From Chryseobacterium sp. JM1 (lineage in GTDB: Bacteria; Bacteroidota; Bacteroidia; Flavobacteriales; Weeksellaceae), in contig NZ_JPRN01000005.1 in assembly GCF_000737715.1 (NCBI RefSeq), positions 372,001 to 436,000 of the forward strand: a stretch of DNA of 64,000 nt. Reading direction: 5' to 3'. This document shows, piece by piece, positions 1 through 8,227 of this stretch. Under the pieces are notes generated by a model that saw only the letters and a list, made by a program, of their open reading frames with translations, was not told the origin of the DNA and did not search any database. A program made the position numbers and the translations under genes. The first letter of the stretch is position 1; each line of letters opens with the position of its first letter.

Positions 1-1
1 A

Positions 2-472
2 CATCTGTATGCTCAGGGCGGAAGCGCCGGAGGTCTGTTGATGGGTGCTGTAGCGAATATGAGCCCGAATTTATGGAATGGGGTGATTTCACAGGTTCCT
101 TTCGTGGATGTAGTTAATACCATGCTTGATGAAAGTATTCCATTAACGACCAACGAATATGACGAATGGGGAAATCCAAACAATAAGGAAGCTTATTTTT
201 ACATGAAATCTTATTCACCTTACGAAAATATCGAAAAGAAAAAATATCCTAACATCTTAGTAACTACAGGACTTCATGATTCCCAGGTTCAGTATTTTGA
301 GCCAGCAAAATGGGTCTCCAAGCTTAGGGATATGAAAACTGATAAAAACGTATTGCTATTAAAAACGGACATGAATTATGGCCATGGTGGTGCTTCGGGA
401 AGATTTGATTACCTGAAGGATATTTCCCTGGTGTATGCTTTCATGTTTAAACTGGAAGGGATTGATAAATAA
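2..472 (+). CDS. S9 family oligopeptidase, C-terminal fragment (oligopeptidase B-like)
   Basis: Only the last 156 codons are in the window; the frame is open from base 2, so the true start lies upstream. The visible part is the alpha/beta-hydrolase catalytic domain of an S9 prolyl oligopeptidase: the nucleophile elbow GGSAGG near the left edge, then [16 protein letters not shown] with the acid region, and GHGGASGR carrying the catalytic histidine. This arrangement is typical of oligopeptidase B/PtrB, which cuts short peptides after basic residues. Substrate preference cannot be judged from this fragment. It ends 40 bp before the GxxExxY gene. Confidence 0.85.
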   Translation, partial: HLYAQGGSAGGLLMGAVANMSPNLWNGVISQVPFVDVVNTMLDESIPLTTNEYDEWGNPNNKEAYFYMKSYSPYENIEKKKYPNILVTTGLHDSQVQYFEPAKWVSKLRDMKTDKNVLLLKTDMNYGHGGASGRFDYLKDISLVYAFMFKLEGIDK

Positions 473-476
473 TTAA

Positions 477-925
477 ATATCACGCAGATTTTGCGAATTT
501 TGCAGATTGACAATGACAGAAAATGAAATTTCATACATTGTTCGAAAATGTATTTTTAATGTTTATAATCAATTAGGTCCTGGCTTGCTTGAATCTATAT
601 ATCAAAATATACTTATATATGAACTAGAGCAAAATGGATTAAATGTAAAATCAGAAGTTATACTTCCTGTTTATTACGACAATAAAAAATTTGATTTAAA
701 CTTTAAAATCGATATTTTAGTAGAAGAGAAGGTAGTTTTGGAACTAAAATCAGTAAAAGAATTAGAAGCTATTCACTACAAACAACTTTACACTTATTTA
801 AAACTATCTGATAAAAAATTAGGAATGCTAATTAATTTTAATACAACAAATATTATGGATAGTATAAAAAGAGTCGTTAATAATCTTTAAATCTGCTAAA
901 TCATTAAAATCTGCGCGAAATAAAA
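477..925. mobile_element. Candidate GxxExxY element bounded by imperfect inverted repeats
   Basis: The gene at 513-890 is bracketed by imperfect inverted repeats. The left arm (about 478-510) reads CACGCAGATTTT, then a short AT-rich stretch, then TTGCAGATT. The right arm (about 885-920), read on the minus strand, is GCGCAGATTTT, a short AT stretch, then TTAGCAGATT. A gene-less palindrome with the same arms lies at 36129-36191 and a single arm at 42586-42610. Whether the unit moves is inference; no target-site duplication was established. Confidence 0.4.
513..890 (+). CDS. GxxExxY family protein
   Basis: A 125-residue protein of the GxxExxY family, named after the motif seen here as GPGLLESIY near residue 25. 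The family is assigned to the PD-(D/E)XK nuclease fold. Candidate active-site residues are the D of FKIDILVEEK and the E-x-K of VVLELKSV. Biological role is unknown. I chose ATG 513 over an upstream in-frame TTG at 507, which lies inside the left inverted repeat. The gene is AT-richer than its neighbour tpiA and is flanked by inverted repeats, unlike an ordinary housekeeping gene. Confidence 0.85.
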   Translation: MTENEISYIVRKCIFNVYNQLGPGLLESIYQNILIYELEQNGLNVKSEVILPVYYDNKKFDLNFKIDILVEEKVVLELKSVKELEAIHYKQLYTYLKLSDKKLGMLINFNTTNIMDSIKRVVNNL

Positions 926-952
926 AATAAATAATAATTACATAATTAGGCT

Positions 953-1714
953 ATGAGAAGAAAAATAGTTGCAGGAAACTGGAAAATGAATAAAAATGTC
1001 ATTGACGCACAACAGTTGATGATTCAATTACTGAGCTATAAAAACAATAACACCACCAACTGCGAAGTATGGATAGCGCCACCTTCTTTATATTTAATGA
1101 TGGCTAAAGATATCTTCGAAAAAGATGAGATCGGTGTATTTTCTCAGGATATGAGCGAGCATGAGAGCGGAGCTTATACCGGTGAACTTTCTGCAGATAT
1201 GCTGGAATCTATCGATGCGACAGGTTCATTAATCGGGCACTCTGAAAGAAGACAATACCACGGTGAAACAGATTCTCACTGCAACAGAAAGATCAAATTG
1301 GCGCTTGACAAAGGCCTGATCCCTGTATACTGTAACGGTGAAACGCTTGAGCAGAGAAAAGCAGGACAGCATTTCGAAGTGGTGAAAAACCAGACTGAAG
1401 TGGCTCTTTTCACTCTTTCTGCGGAAGAAATCAAAAAAGTAGTGATCGCTTACGAACCGGTTTGGGCTATCGGAACAGGGGAAACAGCTTCTCCGGAGCA
1501 GGCTCAGGAAATCCATGCACACATCAGAAGCATCATCGCTGCTAAATACGGACAGGAAGTAGCTGACGAGGTTTCTATCCTTTACGGAGGTTCTGTGAAG
1601 CCGGATAATGCAAAAGAAATTTTCTCTCAGCCTGATATCGACGGTGGACTGATCGGAGGTGCAGCTTTGAAACTTGAGGATTTCTCTAAAATTATTGAAG
1701 GTTTCAATTCATAG
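953..1714 (+). CDS. tpiA: Triosephosphate isomerase
   Basis: Interconverts dihydroxyacetone phosphate and glyceraldehyde 3-phosphate in cytosolic glycolysis and gluconeogenesis. The 253-residue length is normal. Landmarks are GNWKMN with Lys11, the electrophile His96 in IGHSERR, the catalytic base Glu168 in AYEPVWAIGTG (loop 6), and the phosphate-binding YGGSVKPDN and GGLIGGAAL near the C-terminus. It is a single gene followed by a strong bidirectional terminator. Nothing unusual is visible. Confidence 0.98.
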   Translation: MRRKIVAGNWKMNKNVIDAQQLMIQLLSYKNNNTTNCEVWIAPPSLYLMMAKDIFEKDEIGVFSQDMSEHESGAYTGELSADMLESIDATGSLIGHSERRQYHGETDSHCNRKIKLALDKGLIPVYCNGETLEQRKAGQHFEVVKNQTEVALFTLSAEEIKKVVIAYEPVWAIGTGETASPEQAQEIHAHIRSIIAAKYGQEVADEVSILYGGSVKPDNAKEIFSQPDIDGGLIGGAALKLEDFSKIIEGFNS

Positions 1715-1756
1715 GTTTTGGCTAAATTCCTATTGAATTCAAAACATATAGAGTCA

Positions 1757-1787
1757 AAAACGGCGGCATCTTTGATGCCGCCGTTTT
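1757..1787. terminator. Bidirectional hairpin terminator
   Basis: A perfect 14-bp stem (AAAACGGCGGCATC with its complement) around a TTT loop, with A and T runs on both sides. It lies between tpiA (+) and the convergent lipoprotein gene at 1804 (-), so it probably serves both. Confidence 0.9.
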
Positions 1788-1803
1788 CTTAAAAAAAATC
1801 TAA

Positions 1804-3066
1804 TTATTGAATATCGACTACATACATTGTTCCTTTTTCTACTTTTCCGGTCTTAGGCAGGATTTTAGCTTTCGGATTTCCGTTTCCGTCATCTAAAATT
1901 CCAAAATCATCATCATTGAAGACGGCCAGTTTATTGTTTCCTAAATAAACGATTCCTTCAAATTTGTCATGTTCATATCCTAGTTTTGCGACCAGATCTA
2001 CAGCTAAAATTTTGGACACCGGCTTGATTCCGGCATTGGTGATTTCATCCCATGTAGACTGCTCTAAAGCTTTGTTATTGATCTTCAATCCGTCAACTGC
2101 TGTAATATCAGTTCCGTTCACATCTGAAGCTCCGGCTATGTTGATTCTGTATACTTTTTTGGTTCCGCCCTGCGATCCGAAATTTCCGTCTCTTTCAATG
2201 ACCAGAAATTCTGTGTTGCTGATGGCTGTAATATCACATACCGAGTCTGAAGCACCGCCATTCTGCTTATACAGATACTGTTTCGTCTGTCCCGTCGCAA
2301 TATCGAAAGTGACAATTCTGGTTAAAGTGGTATTGGTTGCCAACGTTTTTGTCGGAACATACATCATAGACTGTATCGTTCCTACCAGTGTTTTTCCGTC
2401 CGGAGTGATGCATAGTCCTTCCATTCCTCTATTCGCTCTTCTTTTAGCTAAAACTGCCGGAAGTTTTTTTGGTCCGGTATTAACGCCAATCGGGCTGATT
2501 CTTTCCAGTTCTACTCCATCTGCATTGTAATGAACAATATGTGGTCCGTACTCGTCAGACACCCAGAATGTTCCATCTGCTGCTGCAACAATACTCTCAC
2601 TGTCCAGACCGTAATTATCCGTTCCTAAAACATTTCCTGACGAATCATAAGCTGTTTCTCCTGTACTTCCCATTCCTGCAGGGTTTGGAAGACCTGTAAT
2701 CGGTTGGCCGGAAGGGTTTTTAAGCTTGATATATTTAATGATCTCGATATTTCCTTCTGCATTCATTTTAAAATGCATGATAGTTGGGGTAAAATTCGGA
2801 GCCGGAAATTTTTTCCCGTTCAGATAGTCTGTATTGGGACCACGGTCCGTAATCACATAGAACTCACCTTTTCTTGTCGGATGTGCCGCTGCGCCGGAAC
2901 CAAATCCTCCGTTAATGACATCTACGCCATTGACTGTTGCTAATTTGGAGAAAGGGAATTCCTGAGGAAGCCTGGCATAATTGATATCCTGGTTATTCAT
3001 CTTGTCGTCATCTTTACACGATGCGAGCGCTGTGAATACGATTGCCGATAACAGAAGTTTTCTCAT
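1804..3066 (-). CDS. Esterase-like activity of phytase family lipoprotein
   Basis: A 420-residue protein resembling the phytase-like (PF13449) beta-propeller family. The N-terminus MRKLLLSAIVFTALASC is a lipoprotein signal with Cys near residue 17, so it should sit on an envelope membrane. Propeller-like motifs include FYVITDRGPNTDYLNG, FWVSDEYGPHIVHYN and RGMEGLCITPDGKTLVG. Family members hydrolyse phosphoester or ester substrates, but function is rarely proven. A longer form from TTG 3078 is possible. I prefer ATG 3066 because a TACTTTCG -7 element (3104-3111, minus strand) lies 38 bp upstream and ATG is the usual codon. Confidence 0.75.
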   Translation of the reverse strand: MRKLLLSAIVFTALASCKDDDKMNNQDINYARLPQEFPFSKLATVNGVDVINGGFGSGAAAHPTRKGEFYVITDRGPNTDYLNGKKFPAPNFTPTIMHFKMNAEGNIEIIKYIKLKNPSGQPITGLPNPAGMGSTGETAYDSSGNVLGTDNYGLDSESIVAAADGTFWVSDEYGPHIVHYNADGVELERISPIGVNTGPKKLPAVLAKRRANRGMEGLCITPDGKTLVGTIQSMMYVPTKTLATNTTLTRIVTFDIATGQTKQYLYKQNGGASDSVCDITAISNTEFLVIERDGNFGSQGGTKKVYRINIAGASDVNGTDITAVDGLKINNKALEQSTWDEITNAGIKPVSKILAVDLVAKLGYEHDKFEGIVYLGNNKLAVFNDDDFGILDDGNGNPKAKILPKTGKVEKGTMYVVDIQ

Positions 3067-3103
3067 AAGCAGATTCAAAACTGGAAACGTTACTTTTATG
3101 CCG

Positions 3104-3111
3104 CGAAAGTA
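3104..3111 (-). promoter_or_regulatory. Putative -7 promoter element
   Basis: TACTTTCG on the minus strand, one mismatch from the Bacteroidota TAnnTTTG -7 consensus, upstream of the phytase-like lipoprotein gene. The same variant occurs before the DUF2089 gene (28246-28253). Confidence 0.4.
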
Positions 3112-3635
3112 TACATTGATTATAAACTGATCTTGAATTTAATAATAATTGTATTTTAACAATCAACTTCTTTAAACTTTATTGTTGGAAAATTTCAATA
3201 AAATACGCCAGATATTTTATCATATTCTTTTGTCTTGAAACAAAAGAATCAAAAGTTCAAGACCTGGAAACTTTCGCTAAAAATAAATCCTGTTCTCTAA
3301 AAATTCTAAAACTTGCGCGGAATGACTATTTCTGCTTCGCTTCAATTACAGCCCCGCGCTTCGGACAGTAGAATTTTCTTAACGTTCACAGTATTTATTT
3401 TCTTAACGCTCCATTTTCCGAAGTCAGTGTATAGCAGTTATAAAATCAATATTCAGTAAATTTTGTAATAAATCAGCACCTTTAAATTTTAAACACAAGA
3501 TTAACCTAAATATCAATAATCTTCTCTCCTATTCTTTATTAAATCAAAAAATCACGATCTAAAAAATATCCAACCCTTAAACAAAAGGAATAAATAGAAA
3601 GATAATTCACAAAACACATTCAAAAATTTATATGA
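3112..3635. other. Intergenic stretch without a visible gene
   Basis: No credible coding sequence. Positions about 3225-3430 contain higher-GC DNA with short internal repeats (TTTTCTTAACG twice) and runs such as GCTTCGCTTC. It reads like an interspersed intergenic repeat, but no second copy was found in the window. The rest is AT-rich. Confidence 0.4.
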
Positions 3636-3643
3636 TATATTTG
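3636..3643 (+). promoter_or_regulatory. Putative -7 promoter element for the riboswitch transcript
   Basis: TATATTTG matches the TAnnTTTG consensus exactly and lies just upstream of the cobalamin riboswitch, so transcription would start at or just before the aptamer. No clear -33 element is seen. Confidence 0.6.
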
Positions 3644-3648
3644 CAGCA

Positions 3649-3811
3649 GTTAAGGTTGAACATCTGTTCATTAACAGGGAATCAAGTGAGAAGAAATTCA
3701 ATGCTTGGGCTGTACCCGCAACTGTAAGCTGTTTTTAAACTTTAGATACATGATGCCACTGGATCACCATCCGGGAAGGCGTATTTAAGGAAGCGAGCCA
3801 GGAGACCTGCC
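3649..3811 (+). promoter_or_regulatory. Cobalamin (B12) riboswitch
   Basis: Contains the conserved blocks of the cobalamin aptamer in order: GGGAATCAAGTGAGAA, TTGGGCTGTACCCGCAACTGT, GCCACTGG, CCGGGAAGGCG, and the B12-box-like AAGCGAGCCAGGAGACCTGCC. It ends 84 bp before the ATG of the exported protein at 3896, with an adequate expression platform between. High cobalamin would be expected to repress the gene. Confidence 0.93.
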
Positions 3812-3895
3812 TTATCTGCATTCACTTTGGAAAGGGATTTTATATTCTTTTCCAGAAGGAAAGTTTCGGGAATAAAACTTTAATTTGATTATATT

Positions 3896-5020
3896 ATGAA
3901 GAAGATTTATCTTTTTTTACTGCTGCTGTTTTTGCAGCAAATCTCCGCCCAGTTTACAGAAAATGATATCAAATTCTGGGTAGGAACAGGCTCTAAAAAA
4001 GCTTATTTCATCGCTGATTTTAATGACAGCGACAATCCTACATCCTATGCTTGGGGTTTCCGTTATGATGCGAATAACCTTACCATGGAAGATCTCATCA
4101 ATGCTATTGACGCAGCAGATTCAAAACTGGAAACGGAAGTGCCATCAGGGTTTCTTTACAGCATCAATTACAATCACCACACGCCAAGTCTGGAAGACTA
4201 TTGGTCTACCTGGTCCGGTCCCACTGCTGAAAATATGCAGCCTAATAACGGTGCTAACAATGACCCTCTCGTGAATGGAAAATGGTATGGAGCATCCTTT
4301 GGTTATGGTTCTACTCCTACTACACCACCATTTTCTCATCCCTCAGCTCCTGTAGCTGCCTACAATTCTTCGTGGTACAATTCTTCACAGATCACCAACT
4401 GGATCGGAACGGGAAGCAATACCAGCCTTGTTGTTATCGATTTTGGAACCAGCAGTTCTGCCGGAGAAGCTCATTCTTTCGTTTTTGGAATTAAATACAA
4501 CGGAAGTTTAAACGCTGAACAGGCTTTACAGTTGATTCATGCTCAGGCTCCTTATTTTAATTTTACGTCAGGCAGCAACCAGATCAGTACCCTGTCTCTC
4601 AATAATTTCACAGGAAATGCATCCGGAACCAATACCTGGAAGCTTTTCAAAGGAAAAGATCTTTCAAGCTGGAGAGGACAAACCCATCTTTCACAAATCC
4701 AGTTGGGTAATAGCGACTGGCTGGGTCTTAGCTTCGGACAGAGACTGCCATTCACTCCAAGAGAAGCTTCGAACCTGATTTTAGGTGTTTCTGAAAACAG
4801 TAAGAAGGAATTCAGAATTTACCCTAATCCTGCAAGTGATTTTATCAGAATAGAGAATGCTGAAGATCTTAAAGAAGTGAATATTTATGCTGTATCAGGG
4901 CAGAAAGTATGGACTGGAAATACCACAAAGATTAATATTCAGGCATTGAAAGCAGGGATTTATGTAGTGGAAATTAAAACCTCTAAGGATACTACGGTTC
5001 ATAAGATGATTAAGAAATAA
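3896..5020 (+). CDS. B12-riboswitch-controlled T9SS-exported protein with a duplicated domain
   Basis: A 374-residue protein with a signal peptide ending about SAQ (residue 19) and a C-terminal T9SS type A sorting domain starting about FRIYPNPASDF (residue 305), so it should be secreted or held on the cell surface. The middle consists of two related domains, about residues 21-150 and 160-297. Each begins with a W-(V/I)-GTGS motif, then an (I/V)DF strand, an (A/S)-(W/F)-x-FG(I/F)-(R/K)-Y strand and an acidic helix, and ends WYGASFGYG or WLGLSFGQR. I do not recognise a named family. Control by a cobalamin riboswitch suggests a role in capturing B12 or corrinoids at the surface; that is inference. 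It is a single gene. Confidence 0.85.
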   Translation: MKKIYLFLLLLFLQQISAQFTENDIKFWVGTGSKKAYFIADFNDSDNPTSYAWGFRYDANNLTMEDLINAIDAADSKLETEVPSGFLYSINYNHHTPSLEDYWSTWSGPTAENMQPNNGANNDPLVNGKWYGASFGYGSTPTTPPFSHPSAPVAAYNSSWYNSSQITNWIGTGSNTSLVVIDFGTSSSAGEAHSFVFGIKYNGSLNAEQALQLIHAQAPYFNFTSGSNQISTLSLNNFTGNASGTNTWKLFKGKDLSSWRGQTHLSQIQLGNSDWLGLSFGQRLPFTPREASNLILGVSENSKKEFRIYPNPASDFIRIENAEDLKEVNIYAVSGQKVWTGNTTKINIQALKAGIYVVEIKTSKDTTVHKMIKK

Positions 5021-5054
5021 ATGAATACAACTTTCGGGATACATTTTTTTGAAT

Positions 5055-5250
5055 TTAATCGGAAACCACCCCGTCAAAAATTCTTTGAATTTTCGCCACC
5101 CCTCGACGGGAGGGGAATTTTCCGTCCCCAAACGAATTTTTGTCATCTTTGAAAATCTTCTATTTTCATAGAACTTAGGTGAACTTCTATTTTTATAGTA
5201 TTCAACTTCAAAATAACTAAAGTGGTTAAAAACTTTTGCCTCTTTTGTGG
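5055..5250. repeat. Interspersed repeat, related to 48060-48400
   Basis: CCACCCCGTCAAAAATTC, then TTTGAATTTTCGCCACC and following bases, closely matches the reverse complement of about 48340-48395. The next part (AAAATCTTCTATTTTCATAG, then AACTTCAAAATAACTAAAGT) matches, inverted, about 48075-48125. The same composite occurs twice in opposite orientation, so it is a dispersed intergenic repeat. No gene. Confidence 0.6.
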
Positions 5251-5259
5251 TTAAAATAA

Positions 5260-5287
5260 AAAAACGCACCGGTTTCGGTGCGTTTTT
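5260..5287. terminator. Bidirectional hairpin terminator
   Basis: A 12-bp stem AAAAACGCACCG with its complement around a GTTT loop. It lies between the T9SS gene (+) and clpP (-). Confidence 0.85.
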
Positions 5288-5308
5288 CACTATTTCCAAA
5301 AAAGGAAA

Positions 5309-5995
5309 TTATTTTTTCTCTGTAGATCTCTGTAAAACTTCGTCTACCATTCCATAGCCTTTTGCTTCTTCAGAAGTCATCCAGTAATCTCTGTCTGAAG
5401 ACTTTTCTACCCATTCGTAAGTTTGTCCTGAGTGGTGACCGATGATTTCGTAAAGCTCCTGCTTTAATTTAAGCATCTCTCTTAAGTTGATCTCCATATC
5501 TGAAGCGACTCCCTGAGCACCTCCTGACGGTTGGTGAATCATTACTCTTGAATGCTTAAGCGCAGAACGTTTTCCTTTTTCTCCTGCTACCAATAAAACA
5601 GCACCCATTGAAGCTGCCATACCTGTACAGATTGTGGCTACGTCCGGCTTGATGATCTGCATCGTGTCATAGATCCCTAAACCTGCATACACACTTCCTC
5701 CCGGAGAGTTGATGTAGATCTGGATATCTTTCGATGGATCTGCACTTTCCAAGAATAAAAGCTGTGCAGTTACGATATTAGCCACCTGATCGTCGATTCC
5801 GGTTCCTAAGAAGATAATTCTGTCCATCATCAGACGTGAAAATACGTCCATCTGTGCCACGTTCAATCTTCTTTCTTCCATGATATATGGCGTAAGGTTT
5901 GTTGGGCCGTACATTCCCATATACTGATCGGTAACCAAACCGTTGTTTCCTAAATGTTTTACAGAGAAATCTCTGAAGTCTTTTTTAATGTCCAT
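5309..5995 (-). CDS. clpP: ATP-dependent Clp protease proteolytic subunit
   Basis: Serine peptidase subunit that assembles into double heptamers and degrades proteins fed by Clp ATPases in the cytosol. The catalytic triad is visible: Ser129 in GMAASMGA, His154 in MIHQPSGGAQG, and Asp203 in SDRDYWMTSEEA. At 228 residues it has a typical flavobacterial N-terminal extension, removed in the mature enzyme. It lies 119 bp downstream of dnaG on the same strand. No clpX in the window. Confidence 0.97.
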   Translation of the reverse strand: MDIKKDFRDFSVKHLGNNGLVTDQYMGMYGPTNLTPYIMEERRLNVAQMDVFSRLMMDRIIFLGTGIDDQVANIVTAQLLFLESADPSKDIQIYINSPGGSVYAGLGIYDTMQIIKPDVATICTGMAASMGAVLLVAGEKGKRSALKHSRVMIHQPSGGAQGVASDMEINLREMLKLKQELYEIIGHHSGQTYEWVEKSSDRDYWMTSEEAKGYGMVDEVLQRSTEKK

Positions 5996-6114
5996 ATTTC
6001 TATTATGTATTATTAACTATTTTCGAAGTTTAAATTACAACTTTTATTCCTAAAATTTTATAGGACTTTTTGTCACAGAATATCAGCGTGATGATCAGCA
6101 GAATGTCTGTCAAT

Positions 6115-8097
6115 TTATCTTTTCCTGTCGATGTAGATGCCTTTGATAGGAGAATATTCAATAATATCGCTGAGTTTGATCGAGGCCTGTTTAAGCAGCG
6201 TGATCTTTTTGATCAGCTCGTAGTATTTTACCTCATCCGTTCCGCTGTACTGGTCCAGCTGTCGTGCTGTTTCTTTGATCAGATAATCGATGTACCTATA
6301 TTTATGCAACAGAACATCACCTTGGACCTGCTCTGCTATTTTGTCGCCATAATTTGGAGGATAAATATTTCTGGAGCCCCAGTTTTCCAGCTCATCCAAA
6401 GGCATCAGGGCATCCACCACTTTTGACGTAATTTCTTCGTCCATCAGAGACACAAAAAAGTTTCCGCTTCTCAGCTCATCTTTCTGAATACCGTCTCTCA
6501 CCTGATTGATGATAATTTCATTCCCTTTAACCAAAAAACTATACTGCTCTTCTTCAAAATGCAGCAGGATTTCTTCAATTACGGTAATCTGATACTCCTC
6601 GTTTTTTTCGTTCGTTCTTTTCAGCACAATATCTCCAAACATCAGCATATGATCTACCAGCTTACTTTCCATAAACAGAACATCATACAGGTAAGGATCT
6701 TCTTTCTCCTCATCCAGCGGAACAATTTCAAGCTTGGGCTGAACTTTTTCTTTCTGCTGCTGAACGTGTTGTGTCTGGTTCTGCGTGATCTGTTTCTGAA
6801 CATCAAGCTCGTTGAAAAGACTCTGCTCCGAAAGTCCGAATTTATTGGAAACCTCCTTCAGATAAACTTCCCGTTTTAAAGCATTCTGAACAAAGCCTAC
6901 AGATTTTACGATATCTCTGATGGCTTCCGCTTTTTTAATGGGGTCGTTTCCGACTTCTTTTAAAAGAATTTCAGCTTTAAAATCAATGAAATCCATCGCT
7001 TCATTTTCGATGAACTTTTCTACATATTCCTGCGGATGTTTTCTTGAGAATGAATCAGGGTCGTCGCCATCAGGAAATAGAAGAACACGGATGTTCATTC
7101 CTTCCGTAAGCAGCATATCGATACTTCTGAAACTGGCTTTAATTCCGGCATTATCCCCGTCAAAAAGGATCGTCACATTTTCTGTCAGTCTTTTGATAAG
7201 CTTGATCTGTTCCGTTGTCAGAGAGGTTCCAGAACTTGCTACAACGTTTTCGATTCCGGACATATGAAGTGCGATCACATCCATATAACCTTCCACCAAA
7301 AGACAGATATTTTTCCTTGAAATAGCCTGTTTACTCTGATTTAAACCATAAAGAACATTAGACTTATGGTAAATTTCCGTTTCCGGCGAGTTGAGATATT
7401 TGGCGGTTTTTACATTATTCTTAAGAATTCTGGCTCCGAAACCTAAAACCCTGCCCGAAAAACTGTGGATCGGGAAAATAACCCTTTCACGGAAACGGTC
7501 AATACCGGATGGTGTATTTTCAGGGAATATGGAAAGTCCGGATTTTTCAAGAATTTCCTTTGTGTAGCCTTTTTCTTCGGCATAAAGCGTAAATGAATTT
7601 TTCTTTTCCGGCGAATATCCAAGCTGGAATTTTCTGATGATATCATCTTTCAGCTCACGTTCTCTGAAGTAAGCCAGACCAATACTTTTCCCTTCTTCGG
7701 AATCCCAAAGAATTTCCTGATAATAGGAATTGGCTACTTCATGAATTTTGTATAACTGATCTTTCTCCGTCTGTGCATGTTTTGCTTCTTCTGAAAATTC
7801 ACGCTGATCTTCTTCGATTTCAATCCCGTATTTTTTGGCGGCATGACGAAGGGCTTCAGGATAGGTGAAATTCTCGATCTCCATCAGGAAAGAAATGGCT
7901 GTTCCTCCTTTTCCGGTGGAGAAATCTTTCCAAATTTGTTTACTTGGCGAAACAACGAAACTTGGCGACTTTTCTTCATGAAAAGGACTGAGCCCTTTGA
8001 AGTTAGACCCCGCTCTTTTCAGCTGAACGTACTCTCCTACTATCTCTTCTACCCGTATCGTTGAGAAAATTTTGTCTATGGTCTGTTTGGAAATCAT
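6115..8097 (-). CDS. dnaG: DNA primase
   Basis: Makes RNA primers for DNA replication with DnaB helicase. The 660 residues comprise the CHC2-type N-terminal fold (about 1-100), the primase core, a Toprim domain (CLLVEGYMDVIALH and VTILFDGDNAGIKAS), a charged linker around residues 445-470, and the DnaB-binding C-terminal region. The zinc-ribbon positions are altered: the usual CPFH reads SPFH and the CxxC segment reads KDFSTGKGG, so only the histidine remains and zinc is probably not bound. My recollection is that this holds for flavobacterial primases generally, so it does not indicate a broken gene. Confidence 0.96.
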   Translation of the reverse strand: MISKQTIDKIFSTIRVEEIVGEYVQLKRAGSNFKGLSPFHEEKSPSFVVSPSKQIWKDFSTGKGGTAISFLMEIENFTYPEALRHAAKKYGIEIEEDQREFSEEAKHAQTEKDQLYKIHEVANSYYQEILWDSEEGKSIGLAYFRERELKDDIIRKFQLGYSPEKKNSFTLYAEEKGYTKEILEKSGLSIFPENTPSGIDRFRERVIFPIHSFSGRVLGFGARILKNNVKTAKYLNSPETEIYHKSNVLYGLNQSKQAISRKNICLLVEGYMDVIALHMSGIENVVASSGTSLTTEQIKLIKRLTENVTILFDGDNAGIKASFRSIDMLLTEGMNIRVLLFPDGDDPDSFSRKHPQEYVEKFIENEAMDFIDFKAEILLKEVGNDPIKKAEAIRDIVKSVGFVQNALKREVYLKEVSNKFGLSEQSLFNELDVQKQITQNQTQHVQQQKEKVQPKLEIVPLDEEKEDPYLYDVLFMESKLVDHMLMFGDIVLKRTNEKNEEYQITVIEEILLHFEEEQYSFLVKGNEIIINQVRDGIQKDELRSGNFFVSLMDEEITSKVVDALMPLDELENWGSRNIYPPNYGDKIAEQVQGDVLLHKYRYIDYLIKETARQLDQYSGTDEVKYYELIKKITLLKQASIKLSDIIEYSPIKGIYIDRKR

Positions 8098-8194
8098 AGT
8101 GTAAAATTAAATATTTAGTTTGAAGAAAAAAACTTCCCTGAAAAGAATGATTTATATCACAATTCTTATTTAAATCAATTCTAATTAAAAATAA

Positions 8195-8202
8195 TAAGTT
8201 TG
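8195..8202 (+). promoter_or_regulatory. Putative -7 promoter element
   Basis: TAAGTTTG, an exact TAnnTTTG match, 25 bp before the ATG of the large secreted protein at 8228. Confidence 0.55.
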
Positions 8203-8227
8203 CATTGAAAATTTTTAAACATTAAGC

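Noticed and set aside
4895..5299. 134-codon minus-strand frame spanning the end of the T9SS gene and the repeat
   Set aside because: It crosses the sorting-domain region and the terminator between convergent genes and has no gene-like features.
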